Assembly: GCF_001579805.1 (NCBI RefSeq)
Contig: NZ_CP014546.1
Coordinates: 6,386,001-6,450,000, forward strand
Source of the DNA: Pseudomonas azotoformans
GTDB lineage: Bacteria > Pseudomonadota > Gammaproteobacteria > Pseudomonadales > Pseudomonadaceae
Reading direction: 5' to 3'
DNA length: 64,000 bases
Part shown: in pieces, positions 48,196-58,790 of the stretch
Layout of the letters: the number at the start of each line of letters is the position of its first letter
Position numbering within the stretch: the first letter of the stretch is position 1
The notes under the pieces: generated by a model
Told to the model about the DNA's origin: nothing
What the model saw: the letters and a program-made list of their open reading frames with translations, nothing else
Database searches by the model: none
Program-made: the position numbers and the translations under genes

Positions 48196-49343
48196 TCAAA
48201 GCCCCATCTGCTTGCTGATGATTTCATTCATCACTTCACGGGTGCCACCACCGATGGACAGGATGCGGTTGTCGCGATACAGCCGCTCCACCAGGCTGCC
48301 GCGCATGTAACCCTGGCCCCCGAGTATCTGCACGGCGTCATAGGTGACGCGGTCGGCGGTGTCGGTGGCGAGGTTCTTGGCCATGGAAATCTCTTTGATC
48401 ACGCTGATGCCCGCGGCCATCTTGGCCGCCTGGCGGTAAGTGAATTCCCGTGAAACCTCCACGGCGGTGGCCATCTCCGACAGGCGATGCTTGATCACCT
48501 GGAATTTGCCGATGGGTTTGCCGAAGGCTTCGCGCTGCGCAGCCCATTCGAGGCTTTCCTCCAGCGCCATCTGCGCCGTCATGTTGGCCATCAATGCCAG
48601 GGCCAGGCGCTCGCTTTGGAAGTTGCCCATGATGCAGGCAAAGCCCATGTTTTCAGCGCCGATCAGGTGGCCGACAGGCACGCGGCAATCGTCGAAGAAC
48701 AATTCAGCGGTGTCCGACGCCCACCAGCCCATTTTCTTCAGGGGTTGGCCGACAGTAAAACCGGGGGTGTCTTTTTCGATCAACAGCAGGCTGATGCCGG
48801 CAAAGCCCGGCCCGCCAGTGCGCACGGCCACGGTGTAGAAGTCGGCGCGGCTGCCGCTGGTGATGAACGTCTTGCTGCCGCTGACGCGGTAATGCTCGCC
48901 GTCACGAATGGCGCGGGTTTGCAGGCTGGCCACATCCGAACCGCCACCTGGCTCGGTGACCGCCAGGGCGATGATCTTCTCGCCCGACAGTACTTGCGGG
49001 GCGACACGCTCGCGAATCTCTGGACGCGCCCATTTGACGATAGGCGGCAGGCCGATATCCAACGATCCCAACCCCGCCACGACGCCACCGGAGCCGCAAC
49101 GCATCAGCTCTTCGCTGGCCGCCACCTTGGCGAACAGATCGCCTTCATGGCTGCCGCCCAACGTTTCCGGGTAGCCGATGCCAAGAATCCCCGCCGCGCC
49201 CGCCTTGAGGTACAGCTCTCGGGGAAGCTCTCTGCCTCCTCCCACTGTTCGATGCCCGGCAGCATCTCGCGCTCGACGAAGCGACGCACGCTGTCGCGGA
49301 CCAATTGGTGGCTGGGGTCGAAGTAGTCCTGATAGGCAGACAT
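48196..49343 (-). pseudogene. Acyl-CoA dehydrogenase, one-base frameshift near the N-terminus
   Basis: The first 40 codons (MSAYQDYFDPSHQLVRDSVR onward, ATG at 49343 with GGAGC upstream) are in one frame; the rest (from RELYLKAGAAGILGIGYPE) in another. The break is at a four-base C run on the minus strand (plus 49221-49224); one further C restores a single 382-residue reading frame, the normal size. The large part holds all acyl-CoA dehydrogenase landmarks: LAVTEPGGGSDVAS, the FITSGSRADFYTVAVRTG FAD region, and LQIL-type QILGGQGYMRGSLVERLYRD near the end. If real, it is inactive; a sequencing error is an alternative. Confidence 0.85.
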
Positions 49344-49407
49344 CGGCAAGCTCCACGGTGAGGTGGAGGGAACTTACCAAGCGCTTGCTTGGTTATCAAG
49401 CCATCCG

Positions 49408-50010
49408 TTAGAGGGCGATGGGTTTGCGGCCTGCGAAGGAATGCGCCAGCGTGCCGCCATCCACCAACTCCAACTCGCCGCCCAACGGCACGCCGTGGGC
49501 GATACGCGAGGTGATCAGGCCTTTGTTGGTCAGCAATTGCGCGATGTAGTGCGCGGTCGCCTCACCTTCCACCGTCGGGTTGGTGGCCAGGATCACTTCG
49601 GTAAAAGTGCCCTGCTCTTCGATGCGCGACACCAACTGCGGAATGCCGATGGCTTCCGGGCCCAGGCCGTCCAGCGGCGACAGGTGGCCCTTGAGCACGA
49701 AGTAGCGACCTCGATAGCCGGTCTGCTCCACCGCGTACACATCCATCGGCCCTTCGACAACACACAGCAGCGTATCGTCGCGGCGCGGGTCGGCGCACTG
49801 CGGGCAGAGTTCTTCTTCAGTGAGGGTGCGGCACTGGCGGCAGTGGCCGACACCGGTCATGGCCTGGCTCAAGGCCTGGGCCAACCGGGCGCCGCCGCTG
49901 CGATCACGCTCCAGCAGTTGCAGCGCCATACGCTGGGCGGTTTTCTGGCCGACACCCGGCAAAATGCGCAGGGCGTCGATCAGTTGGCGAATCAGGGGGC
50001 TGAAGCTCAT
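49408..50010 (-). CDS. recR: Recombination mediator RecR
   Basis: 200 residues from the ATG at 50010. Helix-hairpin-helix [19 protein letters not shown], zinc finger [16 protein letters not shown], and the Toprim domain ([15 protein letters not shown]) are all present. RecR with RecO loads RecA on gapped DNA. In order with ybaB and dnaX, as in most gamma-proteobacteria, though with a curA-like gene between. Confidence 0.95.
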   Translation of the reverse strand: MSFSPLIRQLIDALRILPGVGQKTAQRMALQLLERDRSGGARLAQALSQAMTGVGHCRQCRTLTEEELCPQCADPRRDDTLLCVVEGPMDVYAVEQTGYRGRYFVLKGHLSPLDGLGPEAIGIPQLVSRIEEQGTFTEVILATNPTVEGEATAHYIAQLLTNKGLITSRIAHGVPLGGELELVDGGTLAHSFAGRKPIAL

Positions 50011-50068
50011 GGGCGAAGGGTCCGACAAAACAACGAGACGCGGTTTATACCCGCGCCCCGGATAAGCG

Positions 50069-51094
50069 TCAAATGCGCACGACCAACTTACCGAAGTTGC
50101 GCCCTTCCAACAGACCGATAAAGGCTTCGGGCGCCTGCTCCAGGCCCTCGACCACGTCCTCACGGAACTTGATCTTGCCGTCACGCACCCACGGCGCCAT
50201 CGCGCTGAGGAATTCGGGCTGGCGATCACCGTAGTCATCGAACACGATAAAGCCCTGGATACGCACGCGCTTGGTCAGCAAGGTCCGTTGCAGCGCCGGC
50301 AGCCGGTCCGGGCCGCTGGGGGGTTGGTGGGCGTTGTAGCCAGCGATGAGCCCACACAGTGGAATCCGGGCCTTGGGATTGAGCAAGGGCACCACGGCGT
50401 CGAACACCTTGCCGCCGACGTTCTCGAAATAGATGTCCACACCCTTGAAGCAGGCCTGGGCCAATTCATCGGCGAAGTGTTCACTTTTGTGGTCGATGCA
50501 GGCATCGAAGCCCAACTCATCCACCACGTAGCGGCACTTGTCTGCGCCTCCGGCGATGCCGACCACGCGCAAGCCCTTGAGCTTGGCCACCTGCCCCACC
50601 ACTGAGCCCACCGCGCCAGACGCCGCGGCGACGACCAGGGTTTCCCCGGTTTTGGGCTGGCCGATGTCCATCAGGCCCATGTAGGCGGTCATGCCCGGCA
50701 TGCCCAGCACTCCGAGGGCCATGGACGGACTGGCCAGGCCCTTGGGCACCGGCATCAGGTTACGGCCATCGGAAATGCTGTGGCTCTGCCAACCGGTCGA
50801 GCCGACCACCAGGTCGCCCACTTCAAATTTCGGATTACGCGATTGCTCGATACGGCTGACAGCCCCGCCGGTCATCACTTCATCGATTTCTACCGGCGCG
50901 GCGTAGGACGGTGCGTCGCTCATGCGCCCGCGCATGTAAGGGTCCAAGGACAGGTACAACGTCTTCAGCAGGACCTGGCCGTCGGCCAACTCCGGCAGAT
51001 TCACGCGTTCCAGGCGGAAGTTTTCCGGGGTCGGTGCGCCCTGGGGGCGTGAGACCAGGACAATGCGCTGGTTCAGGGTCGGTTCTTGAGGCAT
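50069..51094 (-). CDS. NADP-dependent oxidoreductase (CurA/prostaglandin-reductase type)
   Basis: 341 residues. MDR-superfamily layout without zinc ligands: [18 protein letters not shown] start, nucleotide-binding [18 protein letters not shown] (about residue 155), and the [10 protein letters not shown] and GLIAGYNA motifs of the CurA/LTB4-dehydrogenase branch. These reduce alpha,beta-unsaturated ketones or aldehydes with NADPH. Single gene. Confidence 0.9.
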   Translation of the reverse strand: MPQEPTLNQRIVLVSRPQGAPTPENFRLERVNLPELADGQVLLKTLYLSLDPYMRGRMSDAPSYAAPVEIDEVMTGGAVSRIEQSRNPKFEVGDLVVGSTGWQSHSISDGRNLMPVPKGLASPSMALGVLGMPGMTAYMGLMDIGQPKTGETLVVAAASGAVGSVVGQVAKLKGLRVVGIAGGADKCRYVVDELGFDACIDHKSEHFADELAQACFKGVDIYFENVGGKVFDAVVPLLNPKARIPLCGLIAGYNAHQPPSGPDRLPALQRTLLTKRVRIQGFIVFDDYGDRQPEFLSAMAPWVRDGKIKFREDVVEGLEQAPEAFIGLLEGRNFGKLVVRI

Positions 51095-51171
51095 GAAGGG
51101 GCTCCTTTATCGAATCCATCGGTATAGGGTGCAGACCATGCGTGCCGTGCCAGGGTTCGATCAGATTTGGC

Positions 51172-51205
51172 ACAAACAAAAATGCCAGGCACGAGGCCTG
51201 GCATT
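51172..51205 (-). terminator. Intrinsic terminator after ybaB
   Basis: AATGCCAGGC (51181-51190) and GCCTGGCATT (51196-51205) make a perfect 10-bp stem with a 5-base loop. On the minus strand it is followed by TTTGTTTG, and it lies 24 bases past the ybaB stop. Confidence 0.85.
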
Positions 51206-51228
51206 GGAGTCTAGCTAACGCTACCGGA

Positions 51229-51567
51229 TCAGAACGGCAGCTTCATGCCCGGTGGCAATTGCATGCCAGCGGTGACGCCGCCCATTTTTTCCTGGCTGTT
51301 GGCTTCGATCTTGCGCACGGCGTCGTTGACGGCCGCAGCGAACAAGGCTTCGAGCATTTCCAAGTCATCTTCACCGACGCCAGGCAATACGCTTGGGTCG
51401 ATGCTCACGCGCTTGATGTCGTGACGACCGGTCATCACCACGCTGACCATATCGCCACCGGCTTTACCGGTGACTTCGGCGTTGGCCAGTTCTTCCTGCA
51501 TCTTGGCCATCTTTTCCTGCATCTGCTGCGCCTGCTTCATCAGGCCGGCCATGCCACCTTTCATCAT
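51229..51567 (-). CDS. ybaB: YbaB/EbfC nucleoid-associated protein
   Basis: 112 residues from the ATG at 51567 (GAGGTGA upstream). The [20 protein letters not shown] coil and the [20 protein letters not shown] strand pair are diagnostic of YbaB. It binds DNA as a dimer. Sits between recR and dnaX as expected. Confidence 0.94.
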
Positions 51568-51609
51568 GGGAATCACCTCAAAGTACGTGGATCAAGTTAG
51601 TAGCCCGGT

Positions 51610-53665
51610 TTATGACGCCTGGGGCACCGGGGCTTCGACAGGTTCAATAGTATCGTGACGGACGACCGCACCGAACTGTTGCATCATTTGCTGGATGAGC
51701 GGATCACCATGGATCGAGTCCTCGGCCTCACGCTGGCGGTTGATACGCCGGCGCGTCGCGGCCTGGGCCGGGGTTTCCTGCTCCGGCTTGATCAGCTCGA
51801 TGGCAATGGTCAGCGTGCGCTCATGGTACTGGTTCAGTGCGTCATTCAGGCGACGTTGCTGGGTCGCGTTGAACAGGGCGCTGTGGGCCGGGTCCAGGTG
51901 CAACAGCCAGTGATCGCCGTCGATGGAAATCAGCGTGCAGTTGGCGGCGATGCTACCGGTCATGCCGGAAATCGGCAGCTTCGGAAATAATTCCAGCCAT
52001 TGCAGGGCCAGGCCGGTGGCCGGCGCGGCAGCGGGTTCCGCCTCGGGCTCGGGGGCCGGTTCGGCGGTGTGTTCGCTGGCCAGGTCGTCCAGGTAGCTGT
52101 AGGGCCGAATCCATGTCCGGCTCGATGTAGTCTTCGTCCAGCGGCGGTTCGTCGTCGAGGTCGATGCCCGGCGTGGCGGCTTCCACCTGGGCCACGGTCG
52201 GCTCGGGGACCGGCGCGGACACCCATTCCGGGGCGTCCGGCACCACACTGTCCGGGGTCGGCGTAGGCATCGGCGTCAGCTCGGGCTGCTCGCCGGTGGT
52301 TTCCAGCACAGGCTCCACGGCGGGCGCTTGCTCGGCTTCGACTTCAGCTTCAACCGGATCATTCCAGGGCAGGTCGACGACCGGCTCAGGCTCGACAACC
52401 GGTTCCGGCTCGACCACCGGCGCAGCGACCACAGGCTCCGGCTCGGGCACCGGAGCGACCGGCGCAGGCGCAGCCACCACTGGCGCGACCACCGCCGCGC
52501 CAGCCACTGGTTTGGCGGAATCAACTGTGGCCTGGCTGATCCCCACTGGCTTTAGCGGCTGTCTCGGCGCATCGGCCGAATCGGCGGGCCGGAACGCCAG
52601 CATCCGCAGCAGCACCATTTCAAAGCCACCACGCGGGTCGGGCGCCAGGGGCAGGTCACGGCGGCCGATCAGGCCCATCTGGTAATAGAACTGCACATCT
52701 TCGGCCGGCAATGCCTGGGCCAGGGCCAACACGCGGTCGCGGTCGCCATGGCCGTTGTCGACACCCTCAGGCAGGGCCTGGGCGATGGCGACGCGGTGCA
52801 GCACATTGAGGATCTCCGAGAGCACGCCATTCCAGTCCGGGCCTTGCTCCGACAGGTGACGCACGGCTTCGAGCAACGCCTTGGCGTCGCCTTCGATCAA
52901 CGCGTGCAGCACATCGAAAACCTGACCGTGGTCGAGGGTGCCAAGCATGGCGCGCACGTCGGCAGCCATGACCTTGCCTTCACCAAAGGCAATGGCCTGG
53001 TCGGTGAGGCTCATGGCGTCACGCATCGAGCCATCGGCGGCGCGGCCAAGCAGCCACAGCGCATCGTCTTCGAACGGTACGTTCTCGACGCCCAGCACAT
53101 GGGTCAAATGCTCGACCACCCGCTCTGGGGTCATGTTTTTCAGGGAGAACTGCAGGCACCGCGACAGAATCGTTGCAGGAAGTTTCTGCGGGTCGGTCGT
53201 GGCCAGGATGAATTTGACGTACGGTGGCGGCTCTTCCAGGGTTTTCAACAGGGCGTTGAAGGAATGGCTGGAGAGCATGTGCACTTCGTCGATCAGGTAG
53301 ACCTTGAAGCGGCCGCGACTCGGCGCGTACTGCACGTTGTCGAGCAGCTCGCGGGTGTCTTCGACCTTGGTGCGGCTCGCGGCGTCGATCTCGATCAGGT
53401 CGACAAAGCGCCCTTCGTCGATTTCCTTGCACACCGAGCAGGTGCCGCATGGCGTGGAAGTGATACCGGTTTCACAGTTCAGGCATTTGGCGATGATGCG
53501 CGCAATGGTGGTCTTGCCCACCCCTCGCGTACCGGTGAACAGGTACGCGTGGTGCAGCCGCTGGCTGTCCAAGGCATTGATCAGAGCCTTGAGCACATGG
53601 GTCTGGCCGACCATTTCGCGGAACGAGCGCGGACGCCATTTACGTGCAAGAACCTGATAACTCAT
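51610..53665 (-). CDS. dnaX: DNA polymerase III subunits gamma/tau, with a one-base frameshift near the C-terminal domain
   Basis: Start at the ATG 53665 (MSYQVLARKWRP). AAA+ domain with GTRGVGKTTIAR, zinc module CETGITSTPCGTCSVC, LIDEVHMLSSH; a long Pro/Glu/Val-rich linker follows, about 450-560. The frame breaks at DMDSA: one extra C on the minus strand (plus 52102-52104, GGGCC) puts YSYLDDLASEHTAE and the rest of tau domain V in another frame. Without correction the product has about 570 residues and lacks the polymerase-binding end; with it, 684 residues, the normal tau length. No A-rich slippery site is present, so this is not the E. coli-type programmed shift. An essential gene, so error is likely. 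Confidence 0.9.
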
Positions 53666-53798
53666 GGAAAACCGTCGCAACTGGGAAACAGAAGCCGGTA
53701 ATGCTAGCGGAGCAAGGGGGAAATTGCATCCGGCACGCTTGCCTAATCTGACTAAGCTCTTGTGACTGGCCCCAAAAAGGCCTGAACCCGGAGAGCTT

Positions 53799-54548
53799 AT
53801 GCGCGCAGTCCTGGGCGTTTTATGGATGATTGCCACGGCCAGCCTTGCAGCGCCCGCACCGCTGCGCTTCTCGGTTTCCGACAGTTGGGCGATGCCCATG
53901 GTGCAGCTGGAGGACGGCCGGCCCACTCAGGGCATTTTGTATGACGTGATGTTAAGCCTGGCCACCCAGGTCGGCCGCCCGGCGCAATTTCACGTATTGG
54001 CACGGGCGCGCATCTCCAGCGCCATGGAACACGGTGATATCGATGTGCGCTGCTATGTCACCCAGGCCTGGGTCGACGACCAGTCCGGTGACTACACCTG
54101 GAGCATTCCGCTGATGGTGCAGCGCAACCTGTTGGTCAGCACGCACATTCCTGCGCAGCCGGTACAGGTCGACAAACTCGCGCCGCAAGCCATCGGCACC
54201 GTGCTCAATTACCGCTACGCCACCCTCGACCCGCTGTTTGCCAGCGGCCAGCTCAGCCGCGACGATGCGCGCAGCGAAGAGCAGGTGCTGCACAAACTGG
54301 TGGCCGGGCGTTTCAAGTTCGCGGTGATCAATGAATGGATACTCGACCGCTTCAACCAGCGGATGCCGGTGGGCAAACGCCTGCACAAGGTGGCGGTGAT
54401 CGATGAGCAGAACCTGGGCTGCACCGTGCGCAATGACCCGAACGTGCCGGTGCAGTTGATCCTGCGCACCTTGTTACGGATGAAGATGTCGGGCGAGATC
54501 GACCAGATCATCCAGCTCTACACCGGTGAGACTCCTGACAGGAACTGA
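53799..54548 (+). CDS. Periplasmic solute-binding protein (SBP_bac_3-like)
   Basis: 249 residues. Signal peptide (MRAVLGVLWMIATASLAAPA) and an amino-acid-binding-type fold: RFSVSDSWAMPMVQLED, GILYDVMLSLATQVG, RARISSAMEHGDIDVRC. No ABC permease genes are adjacent, so it may be a stand-alone sensor-like protein or an orphan, as is common in pseudomonads. First gene on the ffs side of dnaX, about 130 bases from it. Confidence 0.85.
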   Translation: MRAVLGVLWMIATASLAAPAPLRFSVSDSWAMPMVQLEDGRPTQGILYDVMLSLATQVGRPAQFHVLARARISSAMEHGDIDVRCYVTQAWVDDQSGDYTWSIPLMVQRNLLVSTHIPAQPVQVDKLAPQAIGTVLNYRYATLDPLFASGQLSRDDARSEEQVLHKLVAGRFKFAVINEWILDRFNQRMPVGKRLHKVAVIDEQNLGCTVRNDPNVPVQLILRTLLRMKMSGEIDQIIQLYTGETPDRN

Positions 54549-54603
54549 CAGCACCGCCTTATAGACTCGGCTCCCTCACAACACGCCCTTCCAAGGAGCC
54601 CGC

Positions 54604-54975
54604 ATGCACACCGTCGCCCATTACTTTTTGCTCTACGTCGACAGCCCGGCCACCAGCGCCAACTTCTATAGCCGCCTGCTGGACAAGCCGCCGGTGGAGC
54701 TCAACCCGACCTTCGCCCTGTTCATTCTCGACAGTGGCGTGAAGCTGGGCCTGTGGTCGCGCCATACCGTGGAACCCGCCGCGCAGCTCACGGGCGGTGG
54801 CGGTGAAGTGGGGATGTCCCTGGCCGACAAGGCCGCCGTGGATGCCCTGCACGACCAGTGGGTAGCACGCGGCGCGACGATCATCCAGTCACCGACCACC
54901 CTGGATTTCGGCTACACCTTCGTCGCCCAGGACCTCGACGGCCACCGGCTGCGCGCGTTTTGCCTGAGCGAGTGA
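54604..54975 (+). CDS. VOC-family (glyoxalase-fold) protein
   Basis: 123 residues with paired betaalphabetabetabeta modules: HTVAHYFLLYVDSPATSANF at the start, FILDSGVKLGLWSR, and FVAQDLDGHRLRAFCLSE at the end. Metal ligands would be His8 and C-terminal acidic residues. Relatives include antibiotic-resistance and glyoxalase-type enzymes; the substrate is unknown. The convergent DMT gene overlaps its last 87 bases. Confidence 0.85.
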   Translation: MHTVAHYFLLYVDSPATSANFYSRLLDKPPVELNPTFALFILDSGVKLGLWSRHTVEPAAQLTGGGGEVGMSLADKAAVDALHDQWVARGATIIQSPTTLDFGYTFVAQDLDGHRLRAFCLSE

Positions 54976-55858
54976 CCGCCAGCGTCCTTCCAGGCTGATG
55001 GCGGCCACGCTGGCCAACACGAGCACACCGCCCAGCACCACTTGCAGGGGGATGTGCTCGCCCAGCAGTGTCGCCGCCATCGTCATGGCCACGGGCGGGA
55101 TCAGGTACATCGCCACCGAGGCGCGGCTGACCTCGACATGTTTCAACACATAACCCCAGGCCAGGTACGCCAGGGCACTGGGAAATATCCCGAGCACCAG
55201 CACCGCGAGGTTTTCCGGTAACGGCGCCTGCACCACCGCAGCGGGCAGGCCCGGTAGATTCACGCAGAGCATCAAGGTGCCCGCCCACACCATGTAGCAC
55301 GCCATGGTCAGCGGGCTATAGCGATGGGCGTAGTGTTTCTGGATGGCGAAGTACAGGCTCCACGACACCGCCGCCAGCAGGATCAACAGGCCCCGCGGGT
55401 CGATATCGCCCAGGCCGTGATCGCCCCAGATCACCACCAGCACACCCAGCAGGCCCGAGCAACACACAGCTCCAGCGCCAGAGGCTGACCCGTTCCTTCA
55501 AGCAGAAAAATGCGATCAGCACGCTGAACAGCGGCGCCGATTGCGCCAACACGCTGGACGCCGCCGCCGTGACGAATTGCTGTCCGTAATTCAGGCTGGT
55601 GTGATGCAGGAACACCCCGAAAAAACTCAACACCAGCAGCCACGGCAGATCCCGCAGACGTGGCCGACCAATGCCCATCACCAGCGCCACACCGGCCATG
55701 AACACCGAGGCGATCAAGAACCGCAGCAGCGCCAGCTGGCCAGGGCTGTAGCTGTGCAGCCCCATGTGCACACCAATCGGCGAATAGGCCCAACAGAGGA
55801 TGACGCTGGCGATGACTAGCGTAAGCTTCAGGGGTGACGGGGTGTTCATCGACGGCAT
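54889..55858 (-). pseudogene. EamA/DMT transporter with a one-base frameshift
   Basis: The N-terminal half (MPSMNTPSPLKLTLVIASV onward, ATG at 55858 or 55849, both with weak ribosome-binding sites) and the C-terminal half are in different frames. The break is at plus 55454-55456: one extra C there (GGCCC for GGCC) splits a protein otherwise 322 residues long with two EamA halves. Up to the break it reads LWRWSCVLLG, and it resumes as LLGVLVVIWGDHGLGD. Its C-terminus overlaps the VOC gene by 87 bases. If real, inactive. Confidence 0.8.
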
Positions 55859-55951
55859 CCGAAAACTGAGAAGGAATGCCGTCAGTCTTGGCCCGCACAA
55901 GTCGTAGGACAATTAAGCGTTTCTGACTTCTGAAATCACTGGAACTGAGCA

Positions 55952-56815
55952 ATGGAACTGGCCCAACTGAAAATGGTGCGAGCCGTGGCGCAAACCGGCA
56001 GCGTGGCCCAGGCCGCCGTGCAACTGCATTGCGTGCCGTCCAACATCACCACGCGGATCAAGCAACTGGAAAGCGAGTTGGGCACGCCGCTGTTCATCCG
56101 CGCGGGGCGTGGGTTGGCGATCAGTGCGGCGGGGGAGATTTTCCTCGATTACTGCGAACGCATCCTCGCCCTGGTGGACGAATCCAAACGCGCCGTGGAC
56201 GCCACCGCCATTCCCCGCGGCACTTTGCGCATCGGCGCGGTGGAGTCCAGCGCCAGTGGCCGCCTGCCGCCGCTGTTGGCGGAGTATCACCGGCGCTACC
56301 CGGATGTCAGCCTGGAATTAGTAACCGGCGCCTGGGGCGAGCTGCTCGATGACCTGCAACACCATCGCCTGGATGTGGCGCTGGTGGCCGCCGGCAACAA
56401 ACGCGCAAAGCTCGACCACAGCGTGGTCTACAGCGAGCGCCTGGTGCTGATCGCCAGCGCCTCCAGCGAACCGATTCGCAGCGCCGAAGACCTGGCTGGC
56501 CGCACCTTGTTGGTGTGGCCACCGGGCTGCCCCTATCGGGCGGCGCTGGAGAACTGGGTCAAGCCCCACGCCTTCAAGCCGACCATTGCCAGCTATGCCA
56601 GTTGGGGCACGATCATTGGTTGCGTGAGTGCCGGGATCGGCGTGGCGCTGGCGCCGGAAGGCATCCTGGCCCGCTATGAGCAGGCCAATCAGCTGGCATC
56701 GTACCGGTTCGAAGAACTACAGGCGGTGGACAACCTGCTGTTCTGGCACAAGGACACCCAGCGGCATCTGGCGCGGGATGCGTTTGCTGGGTTGTTGCGT
56801 GAAACCTTCGGCTGA
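55952..56815 (+). CDS. LysR-family transcriptional regulator
   Basis: 287 residues; HTH in residues 2-60 (GSVAQAAVQLHCVPSNITTR), effector domain beyond about residue 90. Divergent from the DMT gene (about 90 bases), so a probable regulator of that transporter. Conserved patch GRGLAISAAGEIFLDYCERI. Intact, unlike its presumed target gene. Confidence 0.9.
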   Translation: MELAQLKMVRAVAQTGSVAQAAVQLHCVPSNITTRIKQLESELGTPLFIRAGRGLAISAAGEIFLDYCERILALVDESKRAVDATAIPRGTLRIGAVESSASGRLPPLLAEYHRRYPDVSLELVTGAWGELLDDLQHHRLDVALVAAGNKRAKLDHSVVYSERLVLIASASSEPIRSAEDLAGRTLLVWPPGCPYRAALENWVKPHAFKPTIASYASWGTIIGCVSAGIGVALAPEGILARYEQANQLASYRFEELQAVDNLLFWHKDTQRHLARDAFAGLLRETFG

Positions 56816-57406
56816 TCAGCTTTTAGGGGCCGCCAAACGCGCGTACTGGTCCTGGCTGATCCAGCCAGTAAACGAGCGGTCATCGGCATTGATGAACTCG
56901 ACCTGGGCCCAGCCATCCTTGAAGGCCAGCACACCGACCACGTCATTCTTGACAATGTAGGGGCGCTTGGCGGCCTTGGCACTCGGGCTCTTCAACAGGT
57001 AGGCCTTGTCGGCGGACACCTTCACCAAGCCGATCCATTTCGTGCTGGCAGTCTGGGTCAAGTCCAAACCGGTAGCAATCTCCGGCATCAGCACATTAAG
57101 GCAGCCGGGGTGCTGACGGCCTTCCGCCACGGTCAGGGTCACTCCGTCGGATGAAGGCGCCACGCTGCCGGGATAAGCCTCATCGAGCCAGGTGGTCAGC
57201 GCGGCGGGCTTGCCTTGCAGGTAGAACGCGCAGCTGCGGGTCACGCCCTCGCCCATCGCTTCCGAGTAATAACCTTCCACCTGGTGCTCAGGCGTCACCG
57301 CCAGCATCAGCCCTTCGTACTTGCCAGAATGCAACGCAGGCGAACCAGCAAATGCGGGGACAACGGCGCACAACGACAACACACCTACTGCTAGAAAACG
57401 CATCAT
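56816..57406 (-). CDS. Exported SH3-like protein, candidate immunity protein
   Basis: 196 residues from the ATG at 57406. Signal peptide MMRFLAVGVLSLCAVVPAFA; the mature protein has a N-terminal domain with conserved Cys (RSCAFYL and HPGCLNV) and a C-terminal SH3-like segment (AYLLKSPSAKAAKRPYIVKN, then VGVLAFKDGWAQVEF). It begins one base after the stop of the muramidase gene, so the two are a bicistron. A periplasmic protein paired with a cell-wall hydrolase is the usual arrangement for immunity to a secreted muramidase. No experimental basis. Confidence 0.65.
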   Translation of the reverse strand: MMRFLAVGVLSLCAVVPAFAGSPALHSGKYEGLMLAVTPEHQVEGYYSEAMGEGVTRSCAFYLQGKPAALTTWLDEAYPGSVAPSSDGVTLTVAEGRQHPGCLNVLMPEIATGLDLTQTASTKWIGLVKVSADKAYLLKSPSAKAAKRPYIVKNDVVGVLAFKDGWAQVEFINADDRSFTGWISQDQYARLAAPKS

Positions 57407-57407
57407 C

Positions 57408-58455
57408 TTATTTTTTCCCTTCAAGTTTCTCGTAGGCTTTTTGCATAAGGACGTCATAGTTGCCGTAGTCCTCGCCGTTATAGTTACGCGCCATGCCGGT
57501 GAAATCTTTGCTTTTCATGGCTTTCATCAATGCCGGGCTCTTGCTGCAAAAACCGAGGAACGCCTTTAGTTGGTTGCCGGCATTCACTTTTAATGCCGCC
57601 GAGAATTCAAACACCGTCTTGTAACCGCAGGACGCGTAGTTGAAGCCCATGATCTGAAACATGCCCCAGGACGCCGACATCAACGCGGCTTCCTGATCCA
57701 GCGCAAAGGCGGTGGCCATGGTTTCCCAGGCCTTGGCCTGGTCCTTGTTATTGGCCTGCCACTGCGGCCCGGCCTTTTTCTTGTAGGGGTAGGACAGCAG
57801 CGGATGCGCCTGGTCGTAGATGTGCTTGGTGTACTTGCGAAACAGGTGCCCTTCAAACGCGATCACCGGCAGCTTGGGCCGGCCCGAACCCCGAACGCCC
57901 GCCGGACTCCACGGTGGCGAACGCCTTGATGATATTCACCGAAATACCGCCGCCCAACTGCGTGGCGGCATTCTGGAAATCGCTCTCGCTGAGGGTCATG
58001 CCCCCGTCGCACGTGGCCTGGAGCATCAACTGGCGGTTGCGCTTCTCGGCCTCGATCATCGCGCGCATGCGGTCCAGGTACACATTGACCGTGGCCTGTA
58101 CCGCATCGCCCTGGTTGTTGCCGAACACATTCAGGAAAGTCGGGATGCGCATGCTCGGAAACGCCTTCACCGGCACCTTCACCGCCTCTTCGATCAGACT
58201 GTTGAAGGTTTTACCGGTCGGGTCGATCACCCCATCGGGGTGCGCATATTTGAGATGACGGAACTGGTACTGGCTGATGCACTGCACCAACTGGCCGTCG
58301 CACTTGCCGTTTTCGGTCAGCGGAAATCCCAGTTTTGGAATGATCAGATTGAATAAATATTGGATGCACTGCACATCGGCGGGCAAGTTGCGGGCTTTAC
58401 CGGGCGCACCTACCGAAGCACTGATAAGACGGGGCAACCCTTGCAGGCTTTTCAT
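57408..58455 (-). pseudogene. N-acetylmuramidase with peptidoglycan-binding domain, one-base frameshift
   Basis: ATG at 58455 with AAGG nine bases upstream. Residues about 20-110 resemble a peptidoglycan-binding module (CIQYLFNLIIPKLGFPL and CISQYQFRHLKYAHPDG), followed by a helix and the N-acetylmuramidase (DUF3380-like) domain with the catalytic Glu in ATVESGGRSGFG. The frame breaks at plus 57883-57885 (one extra base in GGCCC/GGGCC); removing it joins FGRPKLPVIAFEGHLFRKYT and gives 348 residues. The intact product would hydrolyse glycan strands. No signal peptide, so delivery by a secretion system or phage-like use is likely. Confidence 0.8.
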
Positions 58456-58790
58456 CAAAGACATCCTTGTTAGTTAAAGAAGTGATGGCACTTCAATATC
58501 AACTCCACACCTTGTCATACTCTGAAACAAGTGGCTGGCGGAAACTAACAAGGTGGTTTTAGGTTGTAAAGCCACGAGTTTCAAAGTTGTGAAATAGCTA
58601 TCGAACACCGATTGGCCGCTAGCATTGGCTTACCAGTCTCATGAGATCTTCTTGGAGAGCCACGGGAGAGGCATGCCCGTACCGCCAGGTTTGCTTAGCG
58701 TTTTCATCTTTTCCATTTAATATGCAATACCCCGCCGAGCAAAGCGATGTGCCCTACGCTTGGCCAGATGATCGAATCGGAGAAACGACT

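Noticed and set aside
51953..53665. Programmed frameshift giving a gamma-length DnaX.
   Set aside because: The E. coli-type site is an A-run for a -1 shift. None is present, and the break here would need a +1 shift at GGCCC, shared with two unrelated genes.
58465..58790. A retron reverse transcriptase or msr-msd region upstream of the ATPase-HNH pair.
   Set aside because: No RT frame with the YxDD motif is present, and only about 325 bases separate the muramidase and ATPase genes.
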